A DNA stretch of 64,000 bases, taken from assembly GCA_015066105.1 (NCBI GenBank), contig SVOY01000007.1, positions 56,817 through 120,816 of the forward strand, in the 5' to 3' direction. Under the pieces are notes generated by a model. The model saw only the letters and a list, made by a program, of their open reading frames with translations. It did no database searches and was not told the DNA's origin. A program made the translations under genes and the position numbers. This document shows positions 32,255-41,372 of the stretch, one piece after another. Every line of letters begins with the position of its first letter. The first letter of the stretch is position 1. The DNA is from Oscillospiraceae bacterium. GTDB taxonomy: Bacteria; Bacillota; Clostridia; Oscillospirales; Acutalibacteraceae.

Positions 32255-33706
32255 ATGAAAAAAAGACTTAAAAGAAGAAAAAGAACGCTGTTTCGCAGAT
32301 ACTTCAAGGCTTCTGCAGGAACGGTGCTTGGTGCATTCCTTTTTTTCGGAATGATGATGATGATTTTTGTTGCCGGTCAGTGGTGGACAGAAAAGGTTAA
32401 CACTCTTACGGAAAATGCACGAAATATTTCCACCTCGTACGCAGCATATTTAAGCGCCGATTCCGAAGAGAGCAGAAGCTTTTTGAAAACCACGCTCAAT
32501 ATTATGTGTCAGGCCACGGTGTCGGATTATTTTATATCTGACCTTGACGGTAATATTATTCTGTGCGCCGATGAAAAAAGCTCCGTCTGTGAAAAACACA
32601 GCGAGCTTAAGGTGTCGCAGTCACATATGGAAAGGGCTGTTTCCGGCGGCTTTTCAGACTATGCAACAATGGACGAATTCGGTGAAGGCCGTTTTCTTGT
32701 TGCAGTGCCTGTAAAAAATAACGGCGAAGCCGTTGCCGTTGTTTTTGCCGTTGAGGATGCTATTACGGGTCTTTTGCCCTATGTTTCAAGTATTCTTACG
32801 GCAATGATTGCAATAATGTTTGTTGCCCTTATATTGGTGTTCTTTTCTATTTACAGGCTTACAAAAAGCATCACCGACCCCTTGAGCGAAATGGGCGAGG
32901 TAACAACCCATATTGCAAAGGGTGATTTTTCATACAGAGTAAACATCAATTATAAGGACCGTGACATTGCGGAATTCGGCTCATCGCTTAACAAAATGGC
33001 CGATGAGCTTGCAATTGAGGAAAAAAGCCGCAGAAGCTTTGTGGCGAATGTATCTCATGAGCTTAAAACGCCCATGACCTCTATCGGCGGCTTCATTGAC
33101 GGAATACTTGACGGTACAATTCCCCCCGAGGATGAGAAAAAATATCTCGGCCTTGTGTCCAATGAGGTGAAGCGGCTTTCACGTATGGTTGTTTCAATGC
33201 TCAACCTTTCAAAAATAGAAGCGGGAGAGATTTCGATAAATCTTACCGAATATGATATTTCAAAGCAGCTTTTTGAAACCCTGCTTTCCTTTGAAAAGCG
33301 GATTGATGACGGAAAAATCAACATAGAGGGCTTTGAAGATATGGGTGCGGTCAACGTAAGGGCCGACCGTGACCTTTTTCAGCAGGTGCTTTACAACCTT
33401 ATTGATAATGCGGTCAAGTTTACGCCCAAGGGCGGAACAATCAGCTTTTTTGCCGCAAATGATTCTGAGCAGACAACGGTGACCATAAGGAATTCGGGTG
33501 CAGGCATATCAGAGGAGGAAATCTCCCGTATTTTTGAACGCTTTTATAAGGTGGATAAATCGCGAAGCTATGACACAAAGGGTGTCGGTCTCGGCCTTTA
33601 TATTGTAAAAACCATTGTAAATATGCACGACGGAATAATTGAAGCCGGCAGCAAGCAGGGAGAATATACCGAGTTCAGAATCGTTATTCCCTATAATTTA
33701 GGTTAA
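32255..33706 (+). CDS. membrane sensor histidine kinase
   Basis: Sensor kinase partner of the preceding regulator, 483 aa. A basic N-terminus (KKRLKRRKR) is followed by a membrane helix (~22-42). Then come a ~130-residue extracellular sensor, a second helix (~175-200) and a HAMP linker. The HisKA domain has phospho-acceptor His268 in FVANVSHELKTPM. The ATPase domain has N-box NLIDNAVKFTPKGG and G-box GVGLGLYIVKTIV. I chose ATG 32255 over the upstream GTG 32231 because GGGAGGG lies nine bases before it. The sensory ligand is unknown. The HtrA gene follows after 91 bases. Confidence 0.95.
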   Translation: MKKRLKRRKRTLFRRYFKASAGTVLGAFLFFGMMMMIFVAGQWWTEKVNTLTENARNISTSYAAYLSADSEESRSFLKTTLNIMCQATVSDYFISDLDGNIILCADEKSSVCEKHSELKVSQSHMERAVSGGFSDYATMDEFGEGRFLVAVPVKNNGEAVAVVFAVEDAITGLLPYVSSILTAMIAIMFVALILVFFSIYRLTKSITDPLSEMGEVTTHIAKGDFSYRVNINYKDRDIAEFGSSLNKMADELAIEEKSRRSFVANVSHELKTPMTSIGGFIDGILDGTIPPEDEKKYLGLVSNEVKRLSRMVVSMLNLSKIEAGEISINLTEYDISKQLFETLLSFEKRIDDGKINIEGFEDMGAVNVRADRDLFQQVLYNLIDNAVKFTPKGGTISFFAANDSEQTTVTIRNSGAGISEEEISRIFERFYKVDKSRSYDTKGVGLGLYIVKTIVNMHDGIIEAGSKQGEYTEFRIVIPYNLG

Positions 33707-33797
33707 TTGTCATATTTTTAAGCTTTATTTTAATATGAGGTATTAGTATTAAGAAAAATTAAACCGATTATTTATCGTGAAAAAGGAGATACATCAG

Positions 33798-35522
33798 ATG
33801 AGCGAAAATAAAGATTATCTTTTCGGTGAAAATCCGGAGCCTGCCGATAAAGACGAAGAGGCTCTTAAGGAGGATTTTTCTCCTGCAGAGAATGCGGCAC
33901 AGGATGACAGCTTTATCCCCGTGAAGGAGTTTGAGCCGGAGGCAGAAGCTACCGAAGCAGGGGTGACAGAAGCAGAGAACAGGGCTGAGGCTGAAGAAGC
34001 AACACCCGCTGAGGCTGAAGCAGAAGCACAGCACGTTGAAGAGGCCTTTAATCCTTATGCTCCCTGCAATGAGAGCGTAGGCGTAAATCCCACCTACGGT
34101 CAGGCCGTAAACAGTCAGCCCTCAGCCTCAAACGGCGGCTACCCCACAAATTACGGCTATAACAATCAGGGCTATAATCAGAGCGGCTATTACCGCACAC
34201 CCGAAAGCAACAGCAAGGGCGGTAAAAAGGCGATAATTGCAGTGGTTATTATCTGCGTGGCAGTTGCCGCAATTGCTCTTGTTTCAAGCTTTTTCGGCGG
34301 CGATGAGCCTCAGATAAGCACCACAACAACAGTTCCCCAGTCCGCACTCCCCACGGCCACAACTCAGCCCACAACAGTTCCCACCGTCAGTGATACAACG
34401 GCTCAGCAGGTGCAGGGCAGCACAGAGGCTCAGACCACTGAGACCACAACAGCCCAGACCACAACTCAGCAGCAGATTAACTCAATCTGGGTTGCTGAAA
34501 AGGTAAGACCCAGCGTTGTCGGTGTGCTTGCTTATCAGAACGGTGAGCTTGCGGGTGAAGGCTCCGGTGTGCTTATGAGTGAAAGCGAGGACGGAAAATA
34601 TACCTATATCGTGACCTGCGCACACGTTATAAATGAGCCCGGATGTGAGTTCGCAATTCTTCTTCTTGACGGCTCAAACTATGAGGCAGAGGTTGTTGCC
34701 CTTGATGAAAGAACGGATATCGGTGTGCTTAAGGTTGAAGCAACGGGTCTTCCCCTTGCAGAGTTCGGTGACTCCGCATCTCTCAAGGTCGGCGAGCCTA
34801 TTTATGCAATCGGCAACCCCGGCGGCAGTGAGTACTTCGGCTCAATTACAAACGGTATTGTTGCATCAATTGACCGTTCAATTTCCGCAACCTATACAAT
34901 GACCTGCATTCAGCACAATGCGGCAATCAACCCCGGTAACTCGGGCGGTGCACTTGTAAACACGGCGGGTCAGGTAATAGGCATCAACTCCTCAAAAATT
35001 GCAAAGACGGATTACGAGGGTATGGGCTTCGCCGTTCCTTCCGCAATCTTTACAAGCGTGGTTGATTCTCTTATCAAGTACGGTTATGTGCCCAACAGAC
35101 CCGAGCTCGGTATCAAGTATGCCGCAGTAAGCGACTATCAGCTTTATTCAATCATCGTTTCAATAAAGGGCCTTCCCAAGGGCTCAATAGTAATTGCGGA
35201 GATTCCCGAGGGCAGTGCACTTGCAAATTCGGGTGCTCAGGTGGGTGACCTTATTACTGCCGTTAACGGCAAGGATATGGATTCCTCTGACGTATTGCTT
35301 GACCTTATTGACACGGGTGCCGTAGGTGATACCCTTACGCTTACCCTTTGCAGAATAAACGACCGCAATTATGAAACCTCAACCTTTGACGTAACGGTTA
35401 CTCTTGTTGAAAACAAGGGCTCAATCACCACCACAACTCAGGAGGCTACGCTTCCTCAGCAGGGCGGTATGGACGGTTACGAGGATTTTGAGGACTTCTT
35501 CGGCGGCTTCTTCGGCTGGTAA
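33798..35522 (+). CDS. membrane-anchored HtrA/DegP-type serine protease
   Basis: Surface quality-control protease of the HtrA family, 574 aa. A long acidic, intracellular N-terminal region (~1-140, Glu/Ala-rich then Tyr/Asn/Gly-rich) precedes one membrane helix (~144-164). A Thr-rich extracellular linker (TTVPQ...TTETTTAQTTT, ~173-225) follows. The protease domain has catalytic His276 (TCAHV), Asp307 (ERTDIGV) and Ser382 (NPGNSGGAL). A single PDZ domain (~440-545) is next, then a short tail of Gly/Phe. AAGGAG lies nine bases before the ATG. It is downstream of a two-component system, which makes envelope-stress control plausible but not shown. Confidence 0.94.
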   Translation: MSENKDYLFGENPEPADKDEEALKEDFSPAENAAQDDSFIPVKEFEPEAEATEAGVTEAENRAEAEEATPAEAEAEAQHVEEAFNPYAPCNESVGVNPTYGQAVNSQPSASNGGYPTNYGYNNQGYNQSGYYRTPESNSKGGKKAIIAVVIICVAVAAIALVSSFFGGDEPQISTTTTVPQSALPTATTQPTTVPTVSDTTAQQVQGSTEAQTTETTTAQTTTQQQINSIWVAEKVRPSVVGVLAYQNGELAGEGSGVLMSESEDGKYTYIVTCAHVINEPGCEFAILLLDGSNYEAEVVALDERTDIGVLKVEATGLPLAEFGDSASLKVGEPIYAIGNPGGSEYFGSITNGIVASIDRSISATYTMTCIQHNAAINPGNSGGALVNTAGQVIGINSSKIAKTDYEGMGFAVPSAIFTSVVDSLIKYGYVPNRPELGIKYAAVSDYQLYSIIVSIKGLPKGSIVIAEIPEGSALANSGAQVGDLITAVNGKDMDSSDVLLDLIDTGAVGDTLTLTLCRINDRNYETSTFDVTVTLVENKGSITTTTQEATLPQQGGMDGYEDFEDFFGGFFGW

Positions 35523-35606
35523 AAGCAAGCAAATTCCCTGAATTTTCAGCTATCGCATTTATAAAAAGAGACTGCTGAATTAAGCACGGAATAAAAAGAA
35601 AAAATG

Positions 35607-35656
35607 AAACAGATGTAATTTAAGGTAAAGTTTACCGTTAAGTTACATCTGTTTTT
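35607..35656 (+). terminator. terminator of the ACAGATGTAA family
   Basis: AAACAGATGTAA and TTACATCTGTTT form the outer stem, with an inner GGTAAA/TTTACC stem, then TTT. It lies 84 bases after the HtrA gene and close to the convergent GtrA gene end; arms match those at 26528. Confidence 0.85.
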
Positions 35657-35697
35657 GATTTCATATAAGCTTTACTGCTGCTCGGCGGCTGAATTGT

Positions 35698-36168
35698 TTA
35701 TTTTTCTTTCTTCTCTGCCGTGTTGATTGACTTGCCGAATACGACAAAGCGGTTGAAAAGGAATTCCGTTGAAAGGTTGATTGCCATTGTGAAGGCAAGC
35801 ACAAGGTATTCGTTCCAGCCTGCATTTGTGAGCGCAACGCCCCACCAGATTGAAAGGGGTGTGAATACGCAGTAGTAGCCGAAAACCTTAAGCATTGCAA
35901 TGGGCACATTTGCCGCAGATTTGAAGGTGAATTTTCTGTTTACGGTGAAGTTGAAAAGCACCGAAAGGAAAAGTGCAACAAAGTAAAAGGGGCCGTATTC
36001 GTTTTCAAGAAGCTTCTGAGGCATAAAGGAGAAGATGTCGGTCCTTTTTGAAAGCTCGTTGAGAAGTGTGAATGAAACAGTCTGAATAATGCCTGCGCCC
36101 GTTGAGCATAAAACGAATTTTACCGCCATCAGGGCATTGTCTTTTTTTGAAATGTTTTCGTTTGCCAT
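35698..36168 (-). CDS. GtrA-like membrane protein
   Basis: A 156-aa membrane protein with four hydrophobic segments of the GtrA/DPMS type. Such proteins are thought to help move lipid-linked sugars across the membrane for wall or teichoic-acid glycosylation. Landmarks are FTVNRKFTFKS after the second helix and NRFVVFGKS after the fourth. I prefer the ATG at 36168 over the one at 36177, because AAAAAGG lies at correct spacing from it. It overlaps or abuts the end of the pseudouridine synthase gene, so both are in one operon with pncB. No glycosyltransferase is adjacent, so the partner is unknown. Confidence 0.85.
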   Translation of the reverse strand: MANENISKKDNALMAVKFVLCSTGAGIIQTVSFTLLNELSKRTDIFSFMPQKLLENEYGPFYFVALFLSVLFNFTVNRKFTFKSAANVPIAMLKVFGYYCVFTPLSIWWGVALTNAGWNEYLVLAFTMAINLSTEFLFNRFVVFGKSINTAEKKEK

Positions 36169-36173
36169 ATTTA

Positions 36174-37052
36174 TCATCCTTTTTTATTTATTAGGCATCT
36201 GAGTGCCTTCATATCCTCGGGTAGCTCAGCTCTGAGCTCGATTTTTTCTCCCGTAACGGGGTGTAAAAAGCTTACCTCACCGCAGTGCAGAGCCTGCCTG
36301 CCGATTAGCGGGTGCTCCTCGCCGTACATTCTGTCGCCGAAAAGGGGAGTGCCGAGATAAGCAAAGTGTACTCTTATCTGATGAGTGCGGCCCGTTTCAA
36401 GGTGAATTTTCAAAAGGGAGTAGCCGTCAGTGCTTTCAAGCACCTCGTAATGGGTGACGGCTCTGTCGCCTCTGTCATCGGCCGTGCGATAGGTTTTCAT
36501 GGGGTCGGGCCTGAAAATTGGCTTGTCAATTGTGCCTTTTTCCTCGTATCTGCCCGTTGCCATTGCGTAGTAGGTCTTTTCGAAATTGCCCGAAAGTCTT
36601 GCCGCCGCGTGGCTGTTAAGGGCGCAGATGACAAGACCGCTTGTGCCCTTGTCAAGTCTGCCCACGGCACGGAAGGCGAGGCTTCTGCCCTTTTTGCTGA
36701 GATAGCCTGCCACGGCATTTGCAAGGGTGTCACCCTGGTGGTTGTGGCTTTCGTGCATAGGTAGCATGGCCGGCTTGTTGATAACAAGCACATCGTCGTC
36801 CTCGTATATAACGTCAAGCTCATATTCAATGGGGATTGAATGGCTTTCGTCCTCGGGAATAGAAAGTGTGACGGTGTCGCCGCCGTGAAGAAGGTCTATT
36901 GTGCGGGCGTTTTCACCGTTGATTTTTATTCCGCCCTCCACTCTTTTGAGTGAGCGCAGAAGTCTTACGGATATTTTTACGTGCCCTCTGAGGAAGCTGA
37001 TGAGCTTTTTGCCCTCAAAGTAGGGCTCTACCTTATATTCTATAACTCTCAA
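36174..37052 (-). CDS. RluA-family pseudouridine synthase
   Basis: Converts uridine to pseudouridine in rRNA or tRNA. The 292-aa product has an N-terminal S4-like RNA-binding segment (LISFLRGHVKISVRLLRSLKR) and the RluA catalytic motif AVGRLDKGTSGLVICA with the essential Asp. It also has HQIRVHFAYLGTPLFGDRMYG and LHCGEVSFLHP. Target positions cannot be assigned (RluC/RluD/YlyB-like). It follows pncB by five bases on the minus strand and is followed by the GtrA-like gene. Confidence 0.93.
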   Translation of the reverse strand: MRVIEYKVEPYFEGKKLISFLRGHVKISVRLLRSLKRVEGGIKINGENARTIDLLHGGDTVTLSIPEDESHSIPIEYELDVIYEDDDVLVINKPAMLPMHESHNHQGDTLANAVAGYLSKKGRSLAFRAVGRLDKGTSGLVICALNSHAAARLSGNFEKTYYAMATGRYEEKGTIDKPIFRPDPMKTYRTADDRGDRAVTHYEVLESTDGYSLLKIHLETGRTHQIRVHFAYLGTPLFGDRMYGEEHPLIGRQALHCGEVSFLHPVTGEKIELRAELPEDMKALRCLINKKG

Positions 37053-37057
37053 TTTGC

Positions 37058-38512
37058 TTAATCCTTGTTTGCGTATTCGTCAAGCAGACGCTTTTTTTCA
37101 TTCCACAGCCTTTCCGAAAGGTCAACGTAGTAGGCGTGGGGGTTTTCAAAGCGCTTCACCTCGTCCCAGAGGGTGTCAACCTGCTCGTTGCAGAATTTTT
37201 TGATATCCTTGATGTCGGGACTCTGATAACAGCTTTCACCCTTATCGAATATTTTTACAAGCAGAGGCTTTGCGGTGAAGTTTTTGATTTTTTTACGCTT
37301 CCAGGTATAAACGGGGTCAAAAAGCTCATATTCGGTCAGACCCTCAAGCTTTTCGTCAGTGAGGGTAATTACGTCGGCAACGGCCTTGCCCGTCTCATTA
37401 TCGAAAAGCCTGTAAAGCTTTTTTGCGCAGGGCGTGGTGATTTTTGCAACGTTTTCGCTTAATTTTATTCTGGGCACGGCAACGCCGTTTTCCTCAACGG
37501 CAACAATTTTATAAACACCGCCGAAAACGGGGTTTGAAGCGGCGGTTATAAGCCTTTCGCCAACGCCGAAGGAGTCAACCTGAGCCCCCTGCATAAGCAT
37601 ATCGCGGATGATTATTTCGTCAAGGGAGTTGCTTGCAACAATTTTGCAGTCGGGGAAGCCTGCATCGTCGAGCATTTTCCTTGCCTTTTTTGAAAGGTAG
37701 GTAATGTCGCCCGAATCAATTCTAATGCCCTTGGGACGGAAGCCGCGGGGCAGCACCTCCCTTTTAAAGGCCTCAATAGCGTTGGGAATACCCGTTTTGA
37801 GTACGTTGTAGGTATCTACGAGCAGGGTGCAGTTATCGGGATACTGCCTTGCATAGGCACAAAAGGCCTCAAGCTCGTCACCGAAAAGCTGAATCCAGGA
37901 GTGGGCCATTGTACCGACGGCGGGTATGCCGAAGTCTCTTTCGTCAATTGTGCAGGCGGTGGCATCACAGCCGCCGATGTAAGCGGCACGGGCACCGTAA
38001 ACGGCACCGTCATAGCCCTGGGCTCTGCGTGAGCCGAATTCCATTATCATACGGTCGCCTGCGGCCCTTTTAAGGCGGTTGGCCTTGGTTGCAATAAGAC
38101 TCTGGTGGTTGATGGTAAGAAGCACCATGGTTTCAATAAGCTGAGCCTCAATAACGGGGCCCTTAACGGTGATGATGGGCTCGCCGGGGAAAATCGGTGT
38201 ACCCTCGGGAATTGCCCACACGTCGCAGGAAAATTTGAAATTACGCAGGTATTCCACAAAATCCTCATTAAAGCCCTTGCGTGCAAAAAGCTCTAAATCC
38301 TTTTGTGTAAATTTAAGGTTTTTAAGGTAGTCGATAAGCTGTCTGAGACCGGCCATAATTGCAAAGCCGCCGTTATCGGGCACCCTTCTGAAAAACATAT
38401 CAAAGTATGCAACCTGCTTTTCCATTCCGTTTGCAAAGTAACCGTTTGCCATAGATAATTCGTAAAAATCCATCAGCATGGTAAGGTTTCTTGATTCGAG
38501 CGTATTTGCCAT
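37058..38512 (-). CDS. pncB: nicotinate phosphoribosyltransferase
   Basis: Converts nicotinate and PRPP to nicotinate mononucleotide in NAD salvage. The 484-aa product has the Firmicute-type N-terminus LMDFYELSMANGYF, the active-site region EFGSRRAQGYDGAVYGARAA with its His-bearing MAHSW further on, and the phosphate-binding segment RIDSGDITYLSKKAR. Length is normal for the family. It has its own promoter at 38544-38571 and heads a minus-strand operon with the pseudouridine synthase and GtrA-like genes. A GGTGG ribosome site precedes the ATG. Confidence 0.96.
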   Translation of the reverse strand: MANTLESRNLTMLMDFYELSMANGYFANGMEKQVAYFDMFFRRVPDNGGFAIMAGLRQLIDYLKNLKFTQKDLELFARKGFNEDFVEYLRNFKFSCDVWAIPEGTPIFPGEPIITVKGPVIEAQLIETMVLLTINHQSLIATKANRLKRAAGDRMIMEFGSRRAQGYDGAVYGARAAYIGGCDATACTIDERDFGIPAVGTMAHSWIQLFGDELEAFCAYARQYPDNCTLLVDTYNVLKTGIPNAIEAFKREVLPRGFRPKGIRIDSGDITYLSKKARKMLDDAGFPDCKIVASNSLDEIIIRDMLMQGAQVDSFGVGERLITAASNPVFGGVYKIVAVEENGVAVPRIKLSENVAKITTPCAKKLYRLFDNETGKAVADVITLTDEKLEGLTEYELFDPVYTWKRKKIKNFTAKPLLVKIFDKGESCYQSPDIKDIKKFCNEQVDTLWDEVKRFENPHAYYVDLSERLWNEKKRLLDEYANKD

Positions 38513-38543
38513 TTTACATCCACCTTTTCAGATTTATGATACA

Positions 38544-38571
38544 ATTATACTACTTAAATTCAAAAAATCAA
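38544..38571 (-). promoter_or_regulatory. promoter of pncB operon
   Basis: On the minus strand TTGATT and TATAAT are separated by 16 bases, 31 bases before the start codon. Confidence 0.65.
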
Positions 38572-38684
38572 AGATATTTGTAATTTTTTTAAATATAAAA
38601 AATAATTAAATTTGCCTATTGGAATATTAGATAAAATTAACAACAGTTTTGTTGCAATTTTAACAAAAATGTCACCCCAATTCC

Positions 38685-38713
38685 TTGACAAACAACTTTT
38701 ACTGTGGTAAACT
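38685..38713 (+). promoter_or_regulatory. promoter of XRE-family regulator
   Basis: TTGACA and TAAACT are separated by 17 bases, 60 bases before the ATG at 38774. The divergent gap between pncB and this gene holds both promoters and otherwise only A/T-rich sequence. Confidence 0.75.
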
Positions 38714-38773
38714 CTTCAGTGTTGGAAATTTACTTTCCTAATTATAGCATTAACATTGAAGGTGTGAAAAAAC

Positions 38774-39022
38774 ATGAGAATCCGCAAACAGGCCCTCGGT
38801 GACCGTAATATTGTAGGTGCAAGAATTGAAGCAAAAAGAAAGGAATTAGGCATTAAGCAGATTGACCTTCTCACTCAGCTGCAGATAAAGGGTGTTGAGC
38901 TTACCGCTTCCGGTCTTTCAAAGCTTGAAGGACAGATCAGAAGTGTATGTGACTATGAGCTTGTTGCAATTGCTGAGGTCCTTGGCGTTTCAATCAACTG
39001 GCTTGTAGGCAAGGAAGACTGA
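38774..39022 (+). CDS. small XRE-type helix-turn-helix regulator
   Basis: An 82-aa DNA-binding protein made of one Cro/CI-type helix-turn-helix domain. Landmarks are VGARIEAKRKELGIKQIDLLT for helices 1-2, GLSKLEGQIRSVCDYELVAIAEVLGVS for helices 3-5 and the family ending INWLVGKED. There is no ligand domain. It is monocistronic with a strong promoter and a terminator module. It may regulate the divergent pncB operon or itself, but no operator is evident. Family assignment is clear and the target unknown. Confidence 0.9.
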   Translation: MRIRKQALGDRNIVGARIEAKRKELGIKQIDLLTQLQIKGVELTASGLSKLEGQIRSVCDYELVAIAEVLGVSINWLVGKED

Positions 39023-39066
39023 TTATCCGGTGCTTCTGCTAATTAAGATTAAGTGGCTGCCGAAGG

Positions 39067-39081
39067 TGCAGACCGCATAAA
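39067..39081 (+). repeat. 3'-end motif TGCAGACCGCATAAA, copy 3
   Basis: Third identical copy of the motif (others at 8433 and 18167), preceded by GGCTGC as at 8433. It is placed between the regulator's stop and its terminator. Confidence 0.8.
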
Positions 39082-39095
39082 ACAGGATAAACGAA

Positions 39096-39146
39096 AAAAC
39101 AGATGTATTTTCAGGTGTGCCTTGAAAACACGTCTGTTTTATTTTT
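39096..39146 (+). terminator. terminator of the ACAGATGTAA family
   Basis: AAAACAGATGTATTTTCA pairs imperfectly with TGAAAACACGTCTGTTTT, followed by ATTTTTG. It combines the 3' motif at 39067 with the hairpin type seen at 26528 and 35607. Confidence 0.85.
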
Positions 39147-39185
39147 GCCTTACGGTATGAATTGTTTTGTCCGTTGAGGCTGTGC

Positions 39186-39494
39186 TTAAAGGGCTTTCAC
39201 GCAATGCTTGTCCATATCTACCCTGTAGCTGTCAACAAAAGTGACACCCTCCTCGGCTAAAAGCATACACTGAACGTTTTCTCCGCCGAAGGCAAAGCTT
39301 TGCGCAACTCTGCCGTCCTTTCGCACAACTCTGTGGCAGGGTATTTCACCGGGGCGGGGGTTTGAGTGCAGGGCATAGCCCACAACCTGACTCCAACGGG
39401 GATTTCCTGCCGCAGTAGCTACCTGGCCGTAGGTAGCTACCTTTCCGCGCGGAATTTTCATAACAACCTCATATATTTTTTCAAAGGTGTTCAT
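39186..39494 (-). CDS. MGMT-type DNA alkyltransferase-like protein
   Basis: A 102-aa protein made of only the DNA-binding/active-site domain of O6-alkylguanine-DNA alkyltransferase. The acceptor Cys53 is kept in IPCHRVV; the non-catalytic ATL class has Trp there, so this one should be able to accept alkyl groups. Other landmarks are GKVATYGQVATAAGNPR and VGYALHSNP. It lacks the N-terminal domain of full-length Ogt/Ada. It lies directly after trxB on the minus strand with no gap, so it is co-transcribed. The biological partner for such short forms is not firmly known. Confidence 0.9.
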   Translation of the reverse strand: MNTFEKIYEVVMKIPRGKVATYGQVATAAGNPRWSQVVGYALHSNPRPGEIPCHRVVRKDGRVAQSFAFGGENVQCMLLAEEGVTFVDSYRVDMDKHCVKAL

Positions 39495-40376
39495 TTATGC
39501 CTCACTTCCTGCAACGGAGCCGTCGGCAACGGCAGTTGTGAGCTGTCTGAGGGCTTTTCTGCGGCAGTCTCCGCAGACGTAAATTCCCTCTTTTATCTTG
39601 CAGCCCTCGTCGCAGCTTACATATCCGTACTCATCAAGGGGGAGTATGTCGGAAAATTCTTTTGTGGCGGGCTCCTGGCCTATGGCAAGGAAAAGTCCGC
39701 TTACGTCCAGCTGTCTTTCCTCAAGGGTTACCTTGTTTTTAACGGTAATGCTTTTGAGAACGGGCTTGCCCTCTGCCTTTTCAAGGGTGCTGTCATAAAT
39801 TATTTCAACGTTTTCCTTTGCTCTCACCCTTTCGGCAAGGGTGCTTTCTCCTCTGAATTCGTTTCTTCTGTGCACAAGGTATACTCTGTTGCAGATTTCA
39901 CTGAGATAGAGGGCATCCTGGAGTGCCGTGCTGCCGCCGCCTATTACGGCAACATCTTTTTTTCTGAAAAAGTTACCGTCGCAGTGAGCACAGTAGGAAA
40001 GACCCCTGCCGATAAGCTCCTCTTCGTTTTCAAGGCCGGATTTTCTCGGCGTTGCTCCGACGGCGAAAATGACAGCTTTACATTCGTATTCGTCCTTTGA
40101 GGTAATAACCCTTTTGATTTCTCCGTCTTCAACACGGGTTACTCTTTCTTTTCTGAATTCACAGCCGAAGGCCTTGGCCTGGTTATAAAGGTTCATTGAA
40201 AATTCAAAGCCGCTTACGGATTTCACCGAAGGGTAGTTTTCAACATTTGCACTTTTGCTTATCTGTCCGCCGTAGGCCTCCTTTTCAAAAAGCATAACGC
40301 TTTTTCCGCCTCTCAGGGCATACATTGCGGCAGTGAGTCCCGCAGGGCCTCCGCCGATAACGATAATATCAGTCAT
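39495..40376 (-). CDS. trxB: thioredoxin reductase-like flavoenzyme
   Basis: A pyridine nucleotide-disulfide oxidoreductase of the low-Mr thioredoxin reductase type, 293 aa. It has the FAD motif VIGGGPAGLTAAMYA at the N-terminus, the redox-active pair in YCAHCDG, and the NAD(P) motif VAVIGGGSTALQDALYL. The final FAD-binding region GIYVCGDCRRKALRQL has an extra Cys. The electron acceptor could be thioredoxin or a glutaredoxin-like protein; none is adjacent. A GGGAGGT site precedes the ATG, with TATAAT further upstream. It is followed immediately by the alkyltransferase gene. Confidence 0.92.
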   Translation of the reverse strand: MTDIIVIGGGPAGLTAAMYALRGGKSVMLFEKEAYGGQISKSANVENYPSVKSVSGFEFSMNLYNQAKAFGCEFRKERVTRVEDGEIKRVITSKDEYECKAVIFAVGATPRKSGLENEEELIGRGLSYCAHCDGNFFRKKDVAVIGGGSTALQDALYLSEICNRVYLVHRRNEFRGESTLAERVRAKENVEIIYDSTLEKAEGKPVLKSITVKNKVTLEERQLDVSGLFLAIGQEPATKEFSDILPLDEYGYVSCDEGCKIKEGIYVCGDCRRKALRQLTTAVADGSVAGSEA

Positions 40377-40577
40377 AGTTTACCTCCCTTTAATTTATTA
40401 TACCCCGATTTTACCATATACGGATAAATTCTTCAATATAAGGGTGAAAAAATAACTAAAAATTGTAAAATAAAAATCTGATAAATAGTCATATAATTGG
40501 TAGAAATTATTATAATAATGTGCTATAATACCATAGACTGTGTTAGTATGCATTTTTTTCGAAAGGAATGATTTGCG

Positions 40578-41345
40578 TTGACTGTTAATATCAGAGGTCT
40601 TGATGTAAATTATATATGTGAGGGTCAGGGAGACACAATCCTTCTTCTTCACGGCTGGGGCAGTAACATCACGCTCTTTCAGTCGGCAATTGACCTTCTT
40701 AAAACAAAATACAGGGTAATCGCCATGGATATGCCGGGCTTCGGTCAGAGCGACGAGCCTAAGGAACCCTGGTGCGTTGACGATTACACCGATTTCATCC
40801 TCGATTTTATGAAGGAGTTCCCCTGCGAGAAAATAAGCCTCTTAGGCCACTCCTTCGGCGGCAGAGTAATAATAAAGCTTTGCTCAAGGGAGCTTACCTT
40901 TGAAATTGACAAGGTTATTCTTGTTGATGCCGCAGGCGTCAAGCCTAAAAAGACTCTTAAACAAAAAATCAGGCAAAGAATTTACAAAATGACACGCCGG
41001 CTTTTTGCCACTCGCTTTGTAAAAAAGTTCTTCCCCGATGCGCTTGAAAAGCTTCGCAGGAAAAACGGCTCGGCAGACTATAACGCCGCTTCACCCGTGA
41101 TGCGACAGACCCTTGTTAAGGTTGTAAACGAGGATTTACAGCACCTTATGCCTAACGTAACGGCACCCACTCTCCTTATCTGGGGCAGTGCAGACGATGC
41201 AACACCCCTGAGTGATGCAAAAATTATGGAAAAGCTTATGCCCGAGGCAGGTCTTGTTACCTTTGAGGGCGCGGGCCACTATTCCTTCCTTGAAAGAAGA
41301 GACCAGTTTTTAAGGGTTCTTGCTTCATTTATGAAAATCAACTAA
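40578..41345 (+). CDS. alpha/beta hydrolase
   Basis: A 255-aa alpha/beta-fold hydrolase. It has the oxyanion HGWGSN, the nucleophile elbow LLGHSFGGR, an Asp in WGSADDATPLSD and a terminal His in GAGHYSFLE. The substrate is unknown; esterase or lactonase-like activity is typical. The start appears to be TTG at 40578, with GAAAGGAATG about ten bases upstream and no in-frame ATG before the core fold. It is the first gene of a cluster with MurF and Ddl (gaps of 27 and 19 bases), suggesting a role linked to cell-wall metabolism. Confidence 0.88.
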   Translation: MTVNIRGLDVNYICEGQGDTILLLHGWGSNITLFQSAIDLLKTKYRVIAMDMPGFGQSDEPKEPWCVDDYTDFILDFMKEFPCEKISLLGHSFGGRVIIKLCSRELTFEIDKVILVDAAGVKPKKTLKQKIRQRIYKMTRRLFATRFVKKFFPDALEKLRRKNGSADYNAASPVMRQTLVKVVNEDLQHLMPNVTAPTLLIWGSADDATPLSDAKIMEKLMPEAGLVTFEGAGHYSFLERRDQFLRVLASFMKIN

Positions 41346-41372
41346 ATCGGAACGAAAGGATAAAACGGCATT

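Noticed and set aside
39186..39494. Non-catalytic ATL (alkyltransferase-like) assignment
   Set aside because: ATL proteins have Trp in place of the acceptor Cys; this protein keeps Cys in PCHRV.
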